Source of the DNA: Timema cristinae
Lineage: Eukaryota > Arthropoda > Insecta > Phasmatodea > Timematidae
Length of the DNA stretch: 64,000 bases
NCBI GenBank assembly: GCA_039000515.1
Contig: JBCFYV010009882.1
Coordinates: 104,616,821-104,680,820, forward strand
Direction of reading: 5' to 3'
Shown here piece by piece: positions 46,178 to 58,136 of the stretch. The translations under genes and the position numbers were made by a program. How positions within the stretch are numbered: position 1 is the stretch's first letter; every line of letters starts with the position of its first letter. The notes beneath the pieces were generated by a model, which ran no database searches, was not told the origin of the DNA, and worked only from the letters and a program-made list of their open reading frames with translations.

Positions 46178-46412
46178 TTATTTATAACCACGTATTACTA
46201 CCTGTTCATGTACTAATCACGCTAGTGATTTAGGGAGAGGAAGGTTAAATTTAGAGGAAGTGAAACAGAATTGGTGCGGAAGGAGAGTGTAAAAACATTT
46301 TGGAAACACCACCCTGAGTAGACCCGACTGGGATTCAAACCCCGATCTCCTTTTCATCTCCAGTCTATAGAGAAAGTGGTGATGGCTTACACCATGCGGC
46401 CACCAGAACAGC
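46178..46412 (-). mobile_element. SINE-D copy (diverged)
   Basis: Tail-to-head order on the minus strand, with head GGTGGCCGCATGGTGTAAGC and a recognisable body. The tail is diverged. Confidence 0.75.
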
Positions 46413-46693
46413 TTTTATGCTAATGTTATTCTAGATATTATAAGAGGCTAGGTAATAATAATATTAATACTTAATTTTAAAACTTACTTCTAATAGCACA
46501 CTATTTGTGTTCAAGTTTTGTATAAGCATCTGATGGTCAATTTAAAAAAAATGGCTGCCTAGCAAATGGTTCTTCTACCTTTTTCCTAAAATTTTCACAG
46601 ATTTTAAAACTTTAAATTCTGATGGTATGACATTCTACACCCGAGCCGCTTGAAGGATAAATTATTTTTAAAAGTTTTTCGTTCGATGTGTTG
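46413..46693. other. Unassigned spacer
   Basis: No feature recognised. Confidence 0.35.
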
Positions 46694-46702
46694 ATACTTG
46701 TA

Positions 46703-46770
<68 letters not shown>

Positions 46771-47001
46771 GCACCGCGTCTTACTACCCGTTCGGGTTAT
46801 ACACACTTACGCTAATGTGTAATGGTAGGGTGATTGTGAGATGAAATTGAGGACCTACAGTTTAACGTGGAATCCGAACCACGGTGGCGGCCTGGCATTC
46901 CCCACATTCACAAGATGTCTTGTCAGAGGTGAAGGAAGGGTTTGGAAATCAGATAAATCTGTGCCGGGACCGAGGATTGAACCCGGACCCCCAGCACAGA
47001 A
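46703..47001 (-). mobile_element. SINE-B copy 6, 5'-truncated, long (TAA)n, perfect 9-bp TSD
   Basis: On the minus strand it begins inside the head at TCTGTGCTGGGGGTCCGGGT, keeps the B box, body and shared tail, and ends in about 22 TAA repeats (46703-46770). ATACTTGTA flanks it at 46694-46702 and 47002-47010. Confidence 0.92.
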
Positions 47002-47010
47002 ATACTTGTA

Positions 47011-47647
47011 CAGAAGCTCTGTTTCGTGTTTTTTTTATGTATGACAAATATTTTGGTAACTTCTGAGTGGAGATAAGACGGGAATTTAGAGACTAGAATT
47101 TTATAAAGCCGTGAACTAAAACTCAAAATATATCGGTTTTTCATATTGAGCCACTTTAAGTTTTTTTTGGTAATTGCTAATGTGATCATATTTTTTTAGG
47201 TTAGAAATTAATCTTAGACATGAGTTTGGAGTATTTTTGCTTTTTTTTTTTTTTTTAGCTTTTATATCTTATTCTTAAATTTATATGTATATATCAATTT
47301 CAAACTTATTTCTTCTGACGGAGTAGTTGAGTGTTTCGCTTCTTATAAGATGCCTTTTCTTATGGCAGACTGACGCCAGCATCCACAAACAATTCATGGA
47401 GACGATTTATCGATTTTATCTTTGGCGCGTGTTCAACACTTTTTACTATTTTTCTTAGCCTTTATATCTTATTTGAAAAGATGTTTTGGTAGCAATTTCA
47501 TCGGCTATAATATAATCAAACCTTTGTGCTTGATTAAATTAATTTAATAGATATTTAGATTTTTATATAAATATATTTTTGAAATAATGTGGAATAATTT
47601 CTGAAAGTAAAAAATTCAAACTAATGAATTCAACTAAAGAAATACCA
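47011..47647. other. Unassigned A+T-rich spacer
   Basis: A phrase TTTTTAGCTTTTATATCTTA near 47255 is loosely repeated near 47450. Otherwise featureless. Confidence 0.35.
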
Positions 47648-47892
47648 ATTTCGGTGGCTGCATGGATTAGGGTGCTATTATCACATTAGACTAGACTGCC
47701 GATTACGAGGAGATTGAGTCTCGAAACTCAATCGGGTGTACTGATGGAGGTTTTTCCAAAATAGTTTCCCGCTCTCTCTTCACACAAATGCGTGTACACT
47801 TCTCTAAATATAACCACCATAATCCCTAAAACCATTAGCGTAATTAGTACATAATTGTATAAACCTAATGGGTAATTAGACGTGGCGCTAAA
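47648..47892 (+). mobile_element. SINE-D copy
   Basis: Head TCGGTGGCTGCATGGATTAG, body CCCGCTCTCTCTTCACACAA, tail GGGTAATTAGACGTGGCGC. Old and diverged. Confidence 0.78.
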
Positions 47893-49704
47893 ATAAAAGA
47901 GATTTGTTTAAAAAACATAAAATTCTATTTGGGAAATAAATAAATATTAATGTCCATGGCTTCTTAGCATTTATCTTGAGTTACTAAAGCTTTACTCTAC
48001 AAATTATGTCTCAGGATAGGGTTGAATGAAGTGCTTACTTTCTGGTGGCCTTCAACTTCAGAGTTCCTTAAGGCCGGAATGTTTCACATGGAGTCATATT
48101 TAGGTATATTATCTTAACATAAAGTTTTTAAATTAGATTTTTAATCAATTATGTATTCAAAGGAATTTTACGCTCTTTATATGATTTAATAAATTTAATG
48201 GTATACATTTTAAAGAGTAATATGTAGAATATGAAATTAAAACGTTTTCATACATAAATACATACATACATACACACACACGTATTTTTAGTATACTGTA
48301 TCAAATTTGATGCAAACTAGGTTTTAAATGAGTAATAAATCAAGATTTAAAGTATTTACCATCTTATAACCCCATGTCTTATATATTAAAAATTGTAAGT
48401 CTGTTTTTTCAATTTTCTGTCTGTTCTTTGTTGCCAGTAAACTCAGAAAGTACTAGTCAGACTTTTCAGAACACAGATAGGCTATATACCATCTAGCACG
48501 TGATCTTATCGGCGAACAAAGAAGTGTCCAAAAACTGACTGTATATGTTGTTACATTTGCGTCTTAAATGAGTAACAATTCAACTATATTAACTTTTCAT
48601 ATAGAAATATTCTTTGTAAGTTTCCTTGGCAACCAAGTTTGGAAATATCAACAAACCAATTCATAAATTTACTTGGCAGCGAGGGATTTGGAAAAATCAA
48701 CAGATATATCTTAAATCTTTTTGGCAACGCTTGTTTCGGGATGGAAACAAACATGAAGAATTTTGTGCGTTTTTGGTAACATTATTTTCAACTAAATGTT
48801 CAAAGCCACAGAGTATGTGCTCAGTAATTTTATGATGTAGCGAGTTGATTAGGTTTATTTAGTTTGGTTTTTTGGTACTAAGCTAACAGCACAATTTTGT
48901 TTAGTAGTTAGGATATTCATTAATATGCTTGGACCTCCCCAGATGGGAATACACATAATCAAATAGATCATTAACTGATAGATAAGAGACGTTATATAAG
49001 CTTAGTGTATGTCAGTCATACAGGCTGTGATTTAGACCACAGATCAGTAGCAGCAAAACTTAGGGAAAGTCTGATATAACAGAAAATGGAAATCTGTCGG
49101 GAAAGTTAGAAAGATATGATGTAGGGAAACTGAAACATGGTTATTAGTAGGAAGAGATATAAAATTTAAATTTTAAATAAGTTTGCCGCCCTAGAGTGCT
49201 CAAAGAATGAGGAGGAAACTATGCATCCGTAGAAAGAGTGGGAAATTGTCAGGTATAATATATTATAAAGGCAGCAAAGAATAGTTTAGATCTTTGAAAA
49301 AAAAAAGTAGATACAAACCAGGGTTTGACAACGGATGTTCAAATTTAATAGAGGAGAGAAGGAAAGTAAAATTGTATTGGTTAGAATGTTTACTCTATTG
49401 TGATTAAACATATTCAGCAATGCAAAAAGTAAGGCCAATACAATTTTGCAGAAGTAAAAAGAGAGAATATTCAAAGGGTGAAGTTAGCGATATAAAACTA
49501 AATAGAAAAAATAAGAGTATCAGGGAACCTTATTTGCGTGTTAACGGATATAGTAAAAGTTAACATGCTAGGGCTAATTTAGTGAAAGATGATAATTGTA
49601 ACTTGTGGTAGACATGAACGATGTTTTAAGTAGATGGGACGACCACTTCAGGCATATTTTGAATATTCACTGAATGATCCGAATTAGGTGAGGGTTTTGA
49701 AAAC
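47893..49704. other. Unassigned A+T-rich sequence with a degenerate 48-bp repeat
   Basis: At 48626-48750 a degenerate repeat of about 48 bp appears about 2.5 times (TTGGCAACCAAGTTTGGAAA, TTGGCAGCGAGGGATTTGG, TTTTTGGCAACGCTTG). No coding potential is convincing. Confidence 0.35.
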
Positions 49705-49922
49705 CATATTCCGTTCGGGTTACACGCTTATGTACTAATTACGTAAATGGTTTTAGGTATTAGGAAGGTTATATTAAGCAGATGTGTACCATCATTTTCG
49801 TGGAGAGAAAGAGAGAGAGAGAGAGTGGAAAACTATTTTGGGAAAAGCACCCTCAACACACGTGGCCGTAATTTGAACCTAAGCGTATAACCAAAACGGG
49901 TAGTAAGAGACACGTTGCTAAG
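49705..49922 (-). mobile_element. SINE-D fragment joined to an inverted SINE tail
   Basis: A minus-strand SINE-D runs from its tail (complement CCCGAACGG) to the B-box region at about 49880. It then abuts a plus-strand SINE tail, AGCGTATAACCAAAACGGG then TAGTAAGAGACACGTTGCTA (49881-49922). This looks like one SINE broken by insertion of another. Confidence 0.6.
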
Positions 49923-50369
49923 AATAGAATTCTCTACACGTGGTGATATATGTTGACTATATGTTTCATTTGGAGAAATACTTGACTTATTTAGACTAAA
50001 AACATCTATATATTTTTCACTAAACATGGTAAAAACCCTGACCTATTCTCTACCCCTCCCCCTCCCCTCCCACGTGAAGGTGTGAGATGTTCCGTGTATG
50101 ATCATTGAGTCGATCCCCGGACCACTCCAAGCATTCCAACCAAGCCCGTTCCTTCTTCCACCTGGCGACGCCTCACTCATCTTACAGACTGTCTGTCCTC
50201 CGACGTTGGGCATCACAACTTCACTCCAAACAATAGAGTGCTGTTGCAAGGTCAAAACCCGTGCACTCTTCAAGGTCATCCAGCCCACATTTAGGAGACA
50301 CCCTAACCGACATTTGACGGTTAGCGACCACTTTACATGGCCATTCCTTTTTACATCCTTCGAGTCTGA
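49923..50369. other. Unassigned, GC-richer, open on both strands
   Basis: 50043-50448 has frames of 97 (plus), 81 and 75 (minus) codons that overlap. No product is recognised. Confidence 0.35.
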
Positions 50370-50545
50370 TTGGAATGGACAGCGATGTTAAGGTCCATTT
50401 AAACATCCTTAAGGTGAAGTTGGAATGAACAGCGATGTTAAGGTCCATTTAAACATCCTTAAGGTGAAGTTGGAATGAACAGCGATGTTAAGGTCCATTT
50501 AAACATCCTTCAAGTCTGATTGGAAGGGACAGCGATGTTAAGGTT
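50370..50545. repeat. 50-bp tandem repeat (about 3.5 units)
   Basis: Units contain GACAGCGATGTTAAGGTCC or AACAGCGATGTTAAGGTCC, then ATTTAAACATCCTT. Confidence 0.9.
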
Positions 50546-51637
50546 CATATTATTACACTTTATTTAGGAGAAACTATTTTTTTTTACAAAATAAATGAAA
50601 AGCCTGCTCAACAAAAAAGTGTATAAAATTCTACACATAGTAATCTCAACAGTTGGTGAGTATGAGTCCTACGCGGTAGAGGTAGAGTTTGAAGGAACAC
50701 AGTTTGGTTCGGTTTGTTCGTGTAAGCTTGCAAATGTGATTTGTTAACTTGACAATTTGACCCGGCTTTCGATGTGGCTGGATCGCTTGTGCGTGGGGTT
50801 TGGGGCGTTACTTAAGGGCCCCATACACGGTGGTACATGTTCGCAAACAAAGCGATAGCCTCGCTTCGAAAACATACCAGTTGACAAAAAGGAACAATAT
50901 ATCCACCTGCTTATTTATATATAAAAAATGGCAACAATAATTAAGGTATAAGACACGCCACCCGTCTGGCAAAGTTTTGATAGCAGAACAATAGATGGGA
51001 GTAGGAGTAATTAAGTAATTATTTTTAGTAAATACTGCATTTACTTATGAATAACTGATCAATCTAGCTGAAACTAAGCCAACACAAATAATACCAAGAA
51101 TTTATTAAAGAAATGGAAAATTCTTGTACATTTTGATTATTTAATCAATCATAATTTTACTTTTAAATCGATTAAATAACTATCAAAACTATTCAAAAAA
51201 TTTGTGTCAGTCAAAACTAATGATTTGCCAATTCAACCTAACATACTAAACTGTCTGAGGCTTTGTAGAAAATTATGTTTAACACGTTTGAAAATATAAA
51301 TTTCATGCTCGGAGATTTCAGGTCCATGTTCAGACAGGTCAGGTCCATATTCAAATATATATTAATGAAAGTTTCAATCGATCTGCAAAATTTTGACAAT
51401 CACTTTAAATCGTGCAGGTAAATGGTGGTGCATTTATTTAAGTGCCACCCTCTCTCTTGTCCCCTTAGGTTAGTTGAAGTAGCGGATAGTCATAACTGAC
51501 TCTAGAACAATTGTGTTATCATGACAAGTATGTTCGGTAAGTGGAATAACAGACCAAAACTCGTCTGTGGGCAAGCGGACTAAACTTCAAGCTCATTTAG
51601 TCTGTTTCGCAAGTGACCGGGATGTTGGGGTTAGAAC
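50546..51637. other. Unassigned spacer
   Basis: A tRNA-like stretch is possible at 51560-51630 (GTGGGCAAGCGGACTAAAC ... GGGGTTAGAACCC), just before the poly-C tract. No other feature. Confidence 0.35.
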
Positions 51638-52211
51638 CCCCCCCCCCCCCCCCCACCCCAGATAACAACTAACATAGAAAGGTAATACAGCTCTCACCCC
51701 CAGATAACACCTAACATAGAAATGTAATACAGCTCTCACCCCCAGATAACACCTAACATAGAAATGTAATACAGCTCTCACCCCAGATAACACCTAACAT
51801 AGAAATGTAATACAGCTCTCACCCCCAGATAACACCTAACATAGAAATGTAATACAGCTCTCACTCCCAGATAACACCTAACATAGAAATGTAATACAGC
51901 TCTCACTCCCAGATAACAACTAACATAGAAATGTAATACAGCTCTCACCCCCAGATAACACCTAACATAGAAAGGTAATACAGCTCTCACTCCCAGATAA
52001 CAACTAACATAGAAATGTAATACAGCTCTCACCCCCAGATAACACCTAACATAGAAATGTAATACAGCTCTCACTCCCAGATAACAACTAACATAGAAAT
52101 GTAATACAGCTCTCACCCCCAGATAACACCTAACATAGAAAGGTAATACAGCTCTCACTCCCAGATAACAACTAACATAGAAATGTAATACAGCTCTCAC
52201 TCCCAGATAAC
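51638..52211. repeat. Poly-C tract followed by a 42-bp minisatellite (about 13 units)
   Basis: A run of about 17 C (51638-51654) leads into units containing AACACCTAACATAGAAATG and TAATACAGCTCTCACCCCC. The C-run inside each unit varies by one base, which shifts the minus-strand frame near 51780. Confidence 0.95.
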
Positions 52212-52758
52212 ACCTATCTAAGGTAATTATTACTACTCTAATCTGACGTCATGTCATAGTCCAACCTAGGACTGTAATTAGAGTTAACTCCAAATGTTCA
52301 TTCGTATCTAACCAGTTGGAAGCTATGAAGCTTTGAACACAACATGTCTTGGAACCAAGAGGATTAAACGCTCGTGCCCACGTGTCCGAGGCCTCCTGAA
52401 GCCATCGTAGTGTATTGCTCTAGTTGTCTAGGGACACATCTTGTGACCTCTTGGAGAGGAATATTAATGGTATGACGGCACTGGTTGGCCTCTCCTACCT
52501 AGAGGCCTTCTCTCAAGTGACAGCAGGAATACTTGGCCAGTGATATCATAGCTGGCAGTTGTGGCCCATTAGAACTCTAGTCACACGTCTTTCCGACACA
52601 TACCACATACCTTCCTTCCTCACACCAGTTGCTCGGGGGCCTGGCTGGCTTTCTTTCACACTCGTCACAATCTCTTTCCAATAGGGCCAAGGCTGAGGTG
52701 GGCTGGGGGTTCCCAGGACATCAACGATGTAGCGACAAACCACTCACTCCTTGGTGGG
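52212..52758. other. Unassigned, GC-richer sequence
   Basis: A 65-codon minus-strand frame (52546-52743) is unrecognised. Confidence 0.35.
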
Positions 52759-53692
52759 TGACGTGAACAAAGGATCTTGCTAGGATGACGTGGATCTTGC
52801 TAGGATGACGTGAACAAAGGATCTTGCTAGGGTGACATGAATAAAGGATCTTGCTAGGATGACGTGGATCTTGCTAGGGTGACGTGAACAAAGGATCTTG
52901 CTATGATGACGTGAACAAAGGATCTTGCTAGGATGACGTGGATCTTGCTAGGGTGACGTGAACAAAGGATCTTGCTAGGGTGACATGAACAAAGGATCTT
53001 GCTATGATGACGTGAACAAAGGATCTTGCTAGGATGACGTGGATCTTGCTAGGGTGACGTGAACAAAGGATCTTGCTAGGGTGACATGAACAAAGGATCT
53101 TGCTATGATGACGTGAACAAAGGATCTTGCTAGGATGACGTGGATCTTGCTAGGGTGACGTGAACAAAGGAGCTTGCTAGGGTGACATGAACAAAGGATC
53201 TTGCTATGATGACGTGAACAAAGGATCTTGCTAGGATGACGTGGATCTTGCTAGGGTGACGTGAACAAAGGATCTTGCTAGGGTGACATGAACAAAGGAT
53301 CTTGCTATGATGACGTGAACAAAGGATCTTGCTAGGATGACGTGGATCTTGCTAGGGTGACGTGAACAAAGGATCTTGCTAGGGTGACATGAACAAAGGA
53401 TCTTGCTATGATGACGTGAACAAAGGATCTTGCTAGGATGACGTGGATCTTGCTAGGGTGACGTGAACAAAGGATCTTGCTATGATGACGTGAACAAAGG
53501 ATCTTGCTAGGATGACGTGGATCTTGCTAGGGTGACGTGAACAAAGGATCTTGCTAGGGTGACATGAACAAAGGATCTTGCTATGATGACGTGAACAAAG
53601 GATCTTGCTAGGGTGACGTGGATCTTGCTAGGGTGACGTGAACAAAGGATCTTGCTAGGGTGACATGAATAAAGGATCTTGCTATGATGACT
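52759..53692. repeat. 27/20-bp minisatellite in 101-bp higher-order repeats (about 9)
   Basis: Three 27-bp units (GGTGACGTGAACAAAGGATC, then TTGCTAG) with GACGTG/GACATG and CTAG/CTAT variants are followed by one 20-bp unit that lacks AACAAAG. The block of 27+27+27+20 = 101 bp repeats with little divergence. Confidence 0.95.
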
Positions 53693-53728
53693 TGAATACT
53701 TATATTAAGCGCAACGTTATTGATTTTT

Positions 53729-53962
53729 TAACACCGCGCCTTACTACCCGTTCGGTTTACACGTTTATGTACTAATTATTCTAATGATTATAAAGATTAG
53801 GAAGGCTATATTTATACAGAGTGTGGAGGGAGATGGGAAAACCATTTTGGAAAATCCCTCCTCAGTACACCTGGTCGAGATTCAAACTTCGATTTTACGG
53901 TCACCAGCAATCTAGTCTACTGCGAGAATATCACCTTAGACTATGTGGCCAGCAAAGCGGGT
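53729..53962 (-). mobile_element. SINE-D copy
   Basis: On the minus strand: head GCTGGCCACATAGTCTAAGG, B-box region GAAGTTTGAATC, body and tail (CCGAACGGGTAGTAAGGCGC). Confidence 0.8.
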
Positions 53963-54397
53963 GTTGTTAAAATTGAAAATTTGGACTGAAAAGCAATATA
54001 TTAGTGATTCTATGAACAGCAGACCCGCTCCCTCTATGTTCTTGTCGTTATTACTGTCTTAGGATTTCTCTTTGGATTTTAAGTGAAAATAGTTCCTGTA
54101 ATTTCTCCTCAGATATAAAGTAGATATTTATCCATGGAACAATTTTAGATAGAAAACAAATCATTACTATATTAAATAGTAGGCCCTAGATTATATTATG
54201 AGCTAGTGATATTTTAAAAAGGATTTAAGACGTCACAGCCGTAATATATATCTAAAAATGTACAAAAATGGGTCCTAAGTACTCAAATGATTGCTTAGAA
54301 TAATTATAAATTTATATCACTTGAAAAGAGCTAGTAACTAAAATCTTTTGATCATCCAACATATTCAAACAGATAGCCGGATCGAAAACCAGTATGT
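53963..54397. other. Unassigned spacer
   Basis: No feature recognised. Confidence 0.35.
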
Positions 54398-54510
54398 CTA
54401 TTGCACCTATAAGACACATGTTTGACCTCATATATAAGTCTATTGCAGCTCTAAGACACATGTTTGACCTCATATATAAGTCTATTGCAGCTCTAAGACA
54501 CATGTTTGGT
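54398..54510. repeat. 42-bp tandem repeat (about 2.7 units)
   Basis: Units contain TCTATTGCAGCTCTAAGACA and CATGTTTGACCTCATATA. Unrelated to the 42-bp array at 51.7 kb. Confidence 0.9.
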
Positions 54511-55067
54511 CTGAGAAGCACCTCAAGATCCTCTTACCGGAACTAAGTAACCTCCACAGCTGAATGACACGGAATGTAAAGCTGGATCTGGGTTCCTTGT
54601 AGTTAAGTTGGGCAGTGCGCCGCTGTAGGGAATGAGTCAGTGGTCAGGTCTGGCGAGCGATGCTAAAACTCGTCACTGACAGCCGATTGGGTATCTCGTC
54701 CCTTCTCTTCTATCTTTTTATTTGGATGGTTGCCCAGAATGGTTTCCTTGAATGTCTCGCCCATTCGCCTACAGACATCCAGGGGCCTCCCTCCATCCAC
54801 AGACCAGTCGGGACAAGACGCTCACTTGAAAACTCGCCACTGTTGTTGATGTTTGTCTGGTCGCGTTCATTCACTAGGGACTTTTTATTTGTTTGGCATG
54901 GTTTTCTTCTGGGCCCTTTCTGAGACTGACTTGAACTAAATCATGTTGTCAAACTTTACAACTTCTCCCACTTAAGTAGCCTGTATTTGACAACAATGAC
55001 TTGATGGTGAGGTTGAAACAAGGACAATATCGAAAGCGCACATGAGGGAGAAACCTCATATTAAAAC
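54511..55067. other. Unassigned spacer
   Basis: An 87-codon plus-strand frame at 54660-54923 is not recognised. Confidence 0.35.
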
Positions 55068-55250
55068 CGCACGAAGATATGGATCAAAACCACACGAAGA
55101 TATGGATCAAAACCACACCAAGATATGGATCAAAACCACACGAAGATATGGATCAAAACCACACGAAGATATGGATCAAAACCACACGAAGGTATGGATC
55201 AAAACATCACGAAGATATGGATCAAAACCACATGAATATATGGTTCAAAA
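55068..55250 (+). repeat. 23-bp minisatellite (about 8 units)
   Basis: The unit is built on ACGAAGATATGGATCAAAAC plus CAC. Its complement is the unit of the array at 61.44-61.68 kb. Confidence 0.95.
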
Positions 55251-56258
55251 GCGCACAGGGAAAGAACAACTGCATAACGTGGCAAAGATCTTGTGCACAC
55301 ACTGAAGACAAGAATGAGCTATCACGTTGAAAGTAATTCTCCAAAACATAATCGGCAAACGGTAACAGCTTCACATAATTTGGTGCTAGGTTAGGTTAAG
55401 TTAGTAAGGTGTAAGCAAGCGGTGCTGCCACATAAGGGCTCAGAGACTACACACGATGACTTTTGATCCACTCCAAAGCCAGTACACAAATTTGGCCTGG
55501 ACACTTTCAGTACGTGGATACATCCAATTATTCACAACTCTGTATCGACTTAGCACTGTTTGGGACACAACTATTGTGACCTCCCCCTTACACCCTCTGC
55601 ACTCAGCCTCCCCCGAAACACTAATCATTGATCATTGAAGCGAAGGATGCAGATTATCGTGCTAAAATATATTCAAAACTTTTGAATGGGTAATGTTTTA
55701 TAAAATAACGCCTCACTTAACTTTCTAGTTAAAGGTTCACTCGTCAAAACCATCAACTTTACATATATTTTATGATTTTGGTGTCTTAATTCTAAGTATA
55801 GCGTATTAGATCTACCACGGTTACGTGAAACCACGGATAATACCGAACTATTATACAACATGATATTCATGTAACATACATAAATACGGTAAAGTTTAAT
55901 TGATAAATTATTCACAGTAAGACATTACCAACATTAAAAAAATATACATAATGTGTACTGTAAGCTACAGTGTACTTAATATTCTCCATTGTTGTTGTTG
56001 TTGTGACGATCACTGATGATGATGATGATGATGATATGATAGCACAATGCCCATAGCAGGTGCGTTTGTGATGCAGATAGTACGGCTGGTTCTTATACAA
56101 CTATTTTACTTTAATTAAAATAAAATAAAATAAAATTGGGCAGTGGTAAACCGCGGATGATGCCTCAGTGGGACGAGGAACTTACTATATTCCCTCCACG
56201 AAGATAACTTTAAAACAACCCCCTTCCCAGTTATCTATCTATTTGTTGCACCATACTA
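55251..56258. other. Unassigned; short (GTT)n and (GAT)n runs
   Basis: Short trinucleotide runs occur at about 55990-56005 (GTT) and 56014-56033 (GAT). No gene recognised. Confidence 0.4.
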
Positions 56259-56643
56259 CTTAGGGTGCGGTAGAAGAGAGCACGAGTAATTTTACAGTTT
56301 TTATAGCATTACATTTTGTTGGCCAAAATAAATAAAACATTTCTCCAGTAGTAGCAACATGGAGTTTAGTTTTCTGCACATGCTAATTAATATCAACAGA
56401 TCTTGAATATATGTCAAGGATGTCCTGGAATTTTGTAAAAACTTTTTAAATAAAGAGAAAATGTTCTGACAAAATTCCAGGACACCCTTGACATATATTC
56501 AAGATCTGTTGATATTAATTAGCATGTGCAGAAAACTAAGCTCCATGTTGCTACTGGAGAAATATTTGATTTATTTTGGACAACAAATTTCAACTCTACT
56601 AAAACTGTAAAAATACTTGCCCTCCTTTCGGCCGCATCTTAAG
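56259..56643. mobile_element. Fold-back MITE, 385 bp, TA target site (mariner-like)
   Basis: The left arm (56259-56436) and right arm (56469-56643) are imperfect inverted complements over about 175 bp, with a 32-bp loop. The ends read CTTAGGGTGCGG and CCGCATCTTAAG. Both are flanked by TA (56257-56258 and 56644-56645), as expected for Tc1/mariner-type insertion. Confidence 0.88.
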
Positions 56644-56916
56644 TAAGAATTGAGCTGTTATTAATATCCAAGGAGGAATTTTTTCTTCACCGCATTTCAA
56701 TCAAACGCAAATGATGATTTCCATGGAGATGTAAACAAGGAATAATTGTACATATGAACCCCTGCTGCGAGGAAGTAGGGTTTTATTTACAAGCTACTAT
56801 ATTTTACGACGACCTTGACCCATAAACTTTAAAATGAGTGGTTATTAGTCAAAATAGGTGCTAAATTTTATCCTGTTGATCCCCATTATCGTAGTTTTTA
56901 ATTTTAATTTTAATTT

Positions 56917-57164
56917 TTAGCACTGAATTTTACTACCCAATCGGGTTGTATGCCTATGTACTAATTACAATAATGTTTTTGTGATTTGGAAGGTTTAATT
57001 TATAGGAAGTGAACCCCCATTTTCGTGGAGGGAGAGTAGAATACCAATTACGGGAAAACTACCCTCATTGCACCCGACCAGTATCGAACACCGATCTTCC
57101 CGTCATCGGAAGTCTAGTCTATTGCGAGAGTAGCGCCTTAGACCATGCGGCCACCGAAGCGGCT
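56917..57164 (-). mobile_element. SINE-D copy followed by SINE tail fragments
   Basis: On the minus strand: head GGTGGCCGCATGGTCTAAGG is intact, with body and a diverged tail. To its right are two plus-strand tail-like pieces (57180-57222 with CAGACGGGTAGTACGCCGTG; 57240-57278 with GGTGGTAAGATGTAGTG), remains of older SINEs. Confidence 0.78.
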
Positions 57165-57379
57165 ATAAGCGTAGTTAAATGCGATAGGGCCAGACGGGTA
57201 GTACGCCGTGGTGTGAAAGAAAAGCCGTCAATAACCCGTATTGGATAACCCGGGTGGGTGGTAAGATGTAGTGTAATTCAAGAAAATTAAGTGCCCAACA
57301 TTCATATTTAACATCTATAGGCACAAACAGGCCGGTTCAAAATACAATATAGGTGCCTAACCAGTATAATATGGTCAGC

Positions 57380-57477
57380 GTAGGAATTGTTTTCTGAAAG
57401 GCCTTTTTCCCTACCAGAAATATATTATATAGTAGGATATTGGTAGGAAAAAGGACCTTTCAGAGAGTAATTCCTAC
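57380..57477. repeat. Short hairpin, 37-bp arms
   Basis: 57380-57416 (GTAGGAATTGTTTTCTGAAA ...) is inverted at 57441-57477, with a 24-bp A+T-rich loop. Probably a small MITE. The TSD is unclear. Confidence 0.8.
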
Positions 57478-57961
57478 CGTGAATGAAGTATATATTCAAC
57501 CTTGTTTATCGACACAGGAAAATCGCAAACAAGATAACTTTGATAAATCTGGTTTATTTTATATTTAAAATCCTAACGAAGGATTTGAATTTTTATCTTC
57601 CATGATTTTCAACGTTGTTTTATTAAATACAGCCTTTTTAAGAACATAATATCTATTGGGCTAACTCGTGTAGCTAACGTTGTTTGTCCAACACAAACTG
57701 GTTCAGGATTAGTGGAGATTCCCTCCTCACTCAATCAACAATCTTATGTTAAAACAATCTGGTTTAGATGATCGTATAGGTAGGTGCCTTAGGTCAACAA
57801 GATTTTGTTCAGAGCTAGAATGAGGGGCAAGCTGGCCGGGTCAATGTGTCTTTATTGTTATGTCAACTTTGTTGTGGTTTTAATATATTTTGGCCTTCAA
57901 GATTTTAAATTTCAAAGATATAAGTATAAATACTGTAGACGATATTTATTACGAGTCAATG
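57478..57961. other. Unassigned spacer
   Basis: No feature recognised. Confidence 0.35.
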
Positions 57962-58131
57962 CAAAATAATCATTATCATAGCCTACCTCACTAAATAAGG
58001 CTGAATAAGTAGAATCATAGCCTACCTCACGAGATAATGTTGAAGAAGTAGAATCATAGCCTACCTCACGAGATAATGTTGAAGAAGTGGAATCATAGCC
58101 TACCTCACGAGATAATGTCAAAGAATCAGAA
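57962..58131. repeat. 39-bp tandem repeat (about 4 units)
   Basis: Units contain AGAATCATAGCCTACCTCAC and GAGATAATGTTGAAGAAGT. Unrelated to the array at 2-4 kb. CCTACC motifs continue at 58365-58410, past the MITE inserted at the array's end. Confidence 0.9.
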
Positions 58132-58136
58132 TCTTT

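Noticed and set aside
46704..46770. (ATT)n as an independent microsatellite
   Set aside because: It lies inside the TSDs of a SINE-B and is the element's tail.
50043..50448. Frames on both strands near 50.2 kb as an exon
   Set aside because: Mutually overlapping frames with no recognised product, ending in a tandem repeat.
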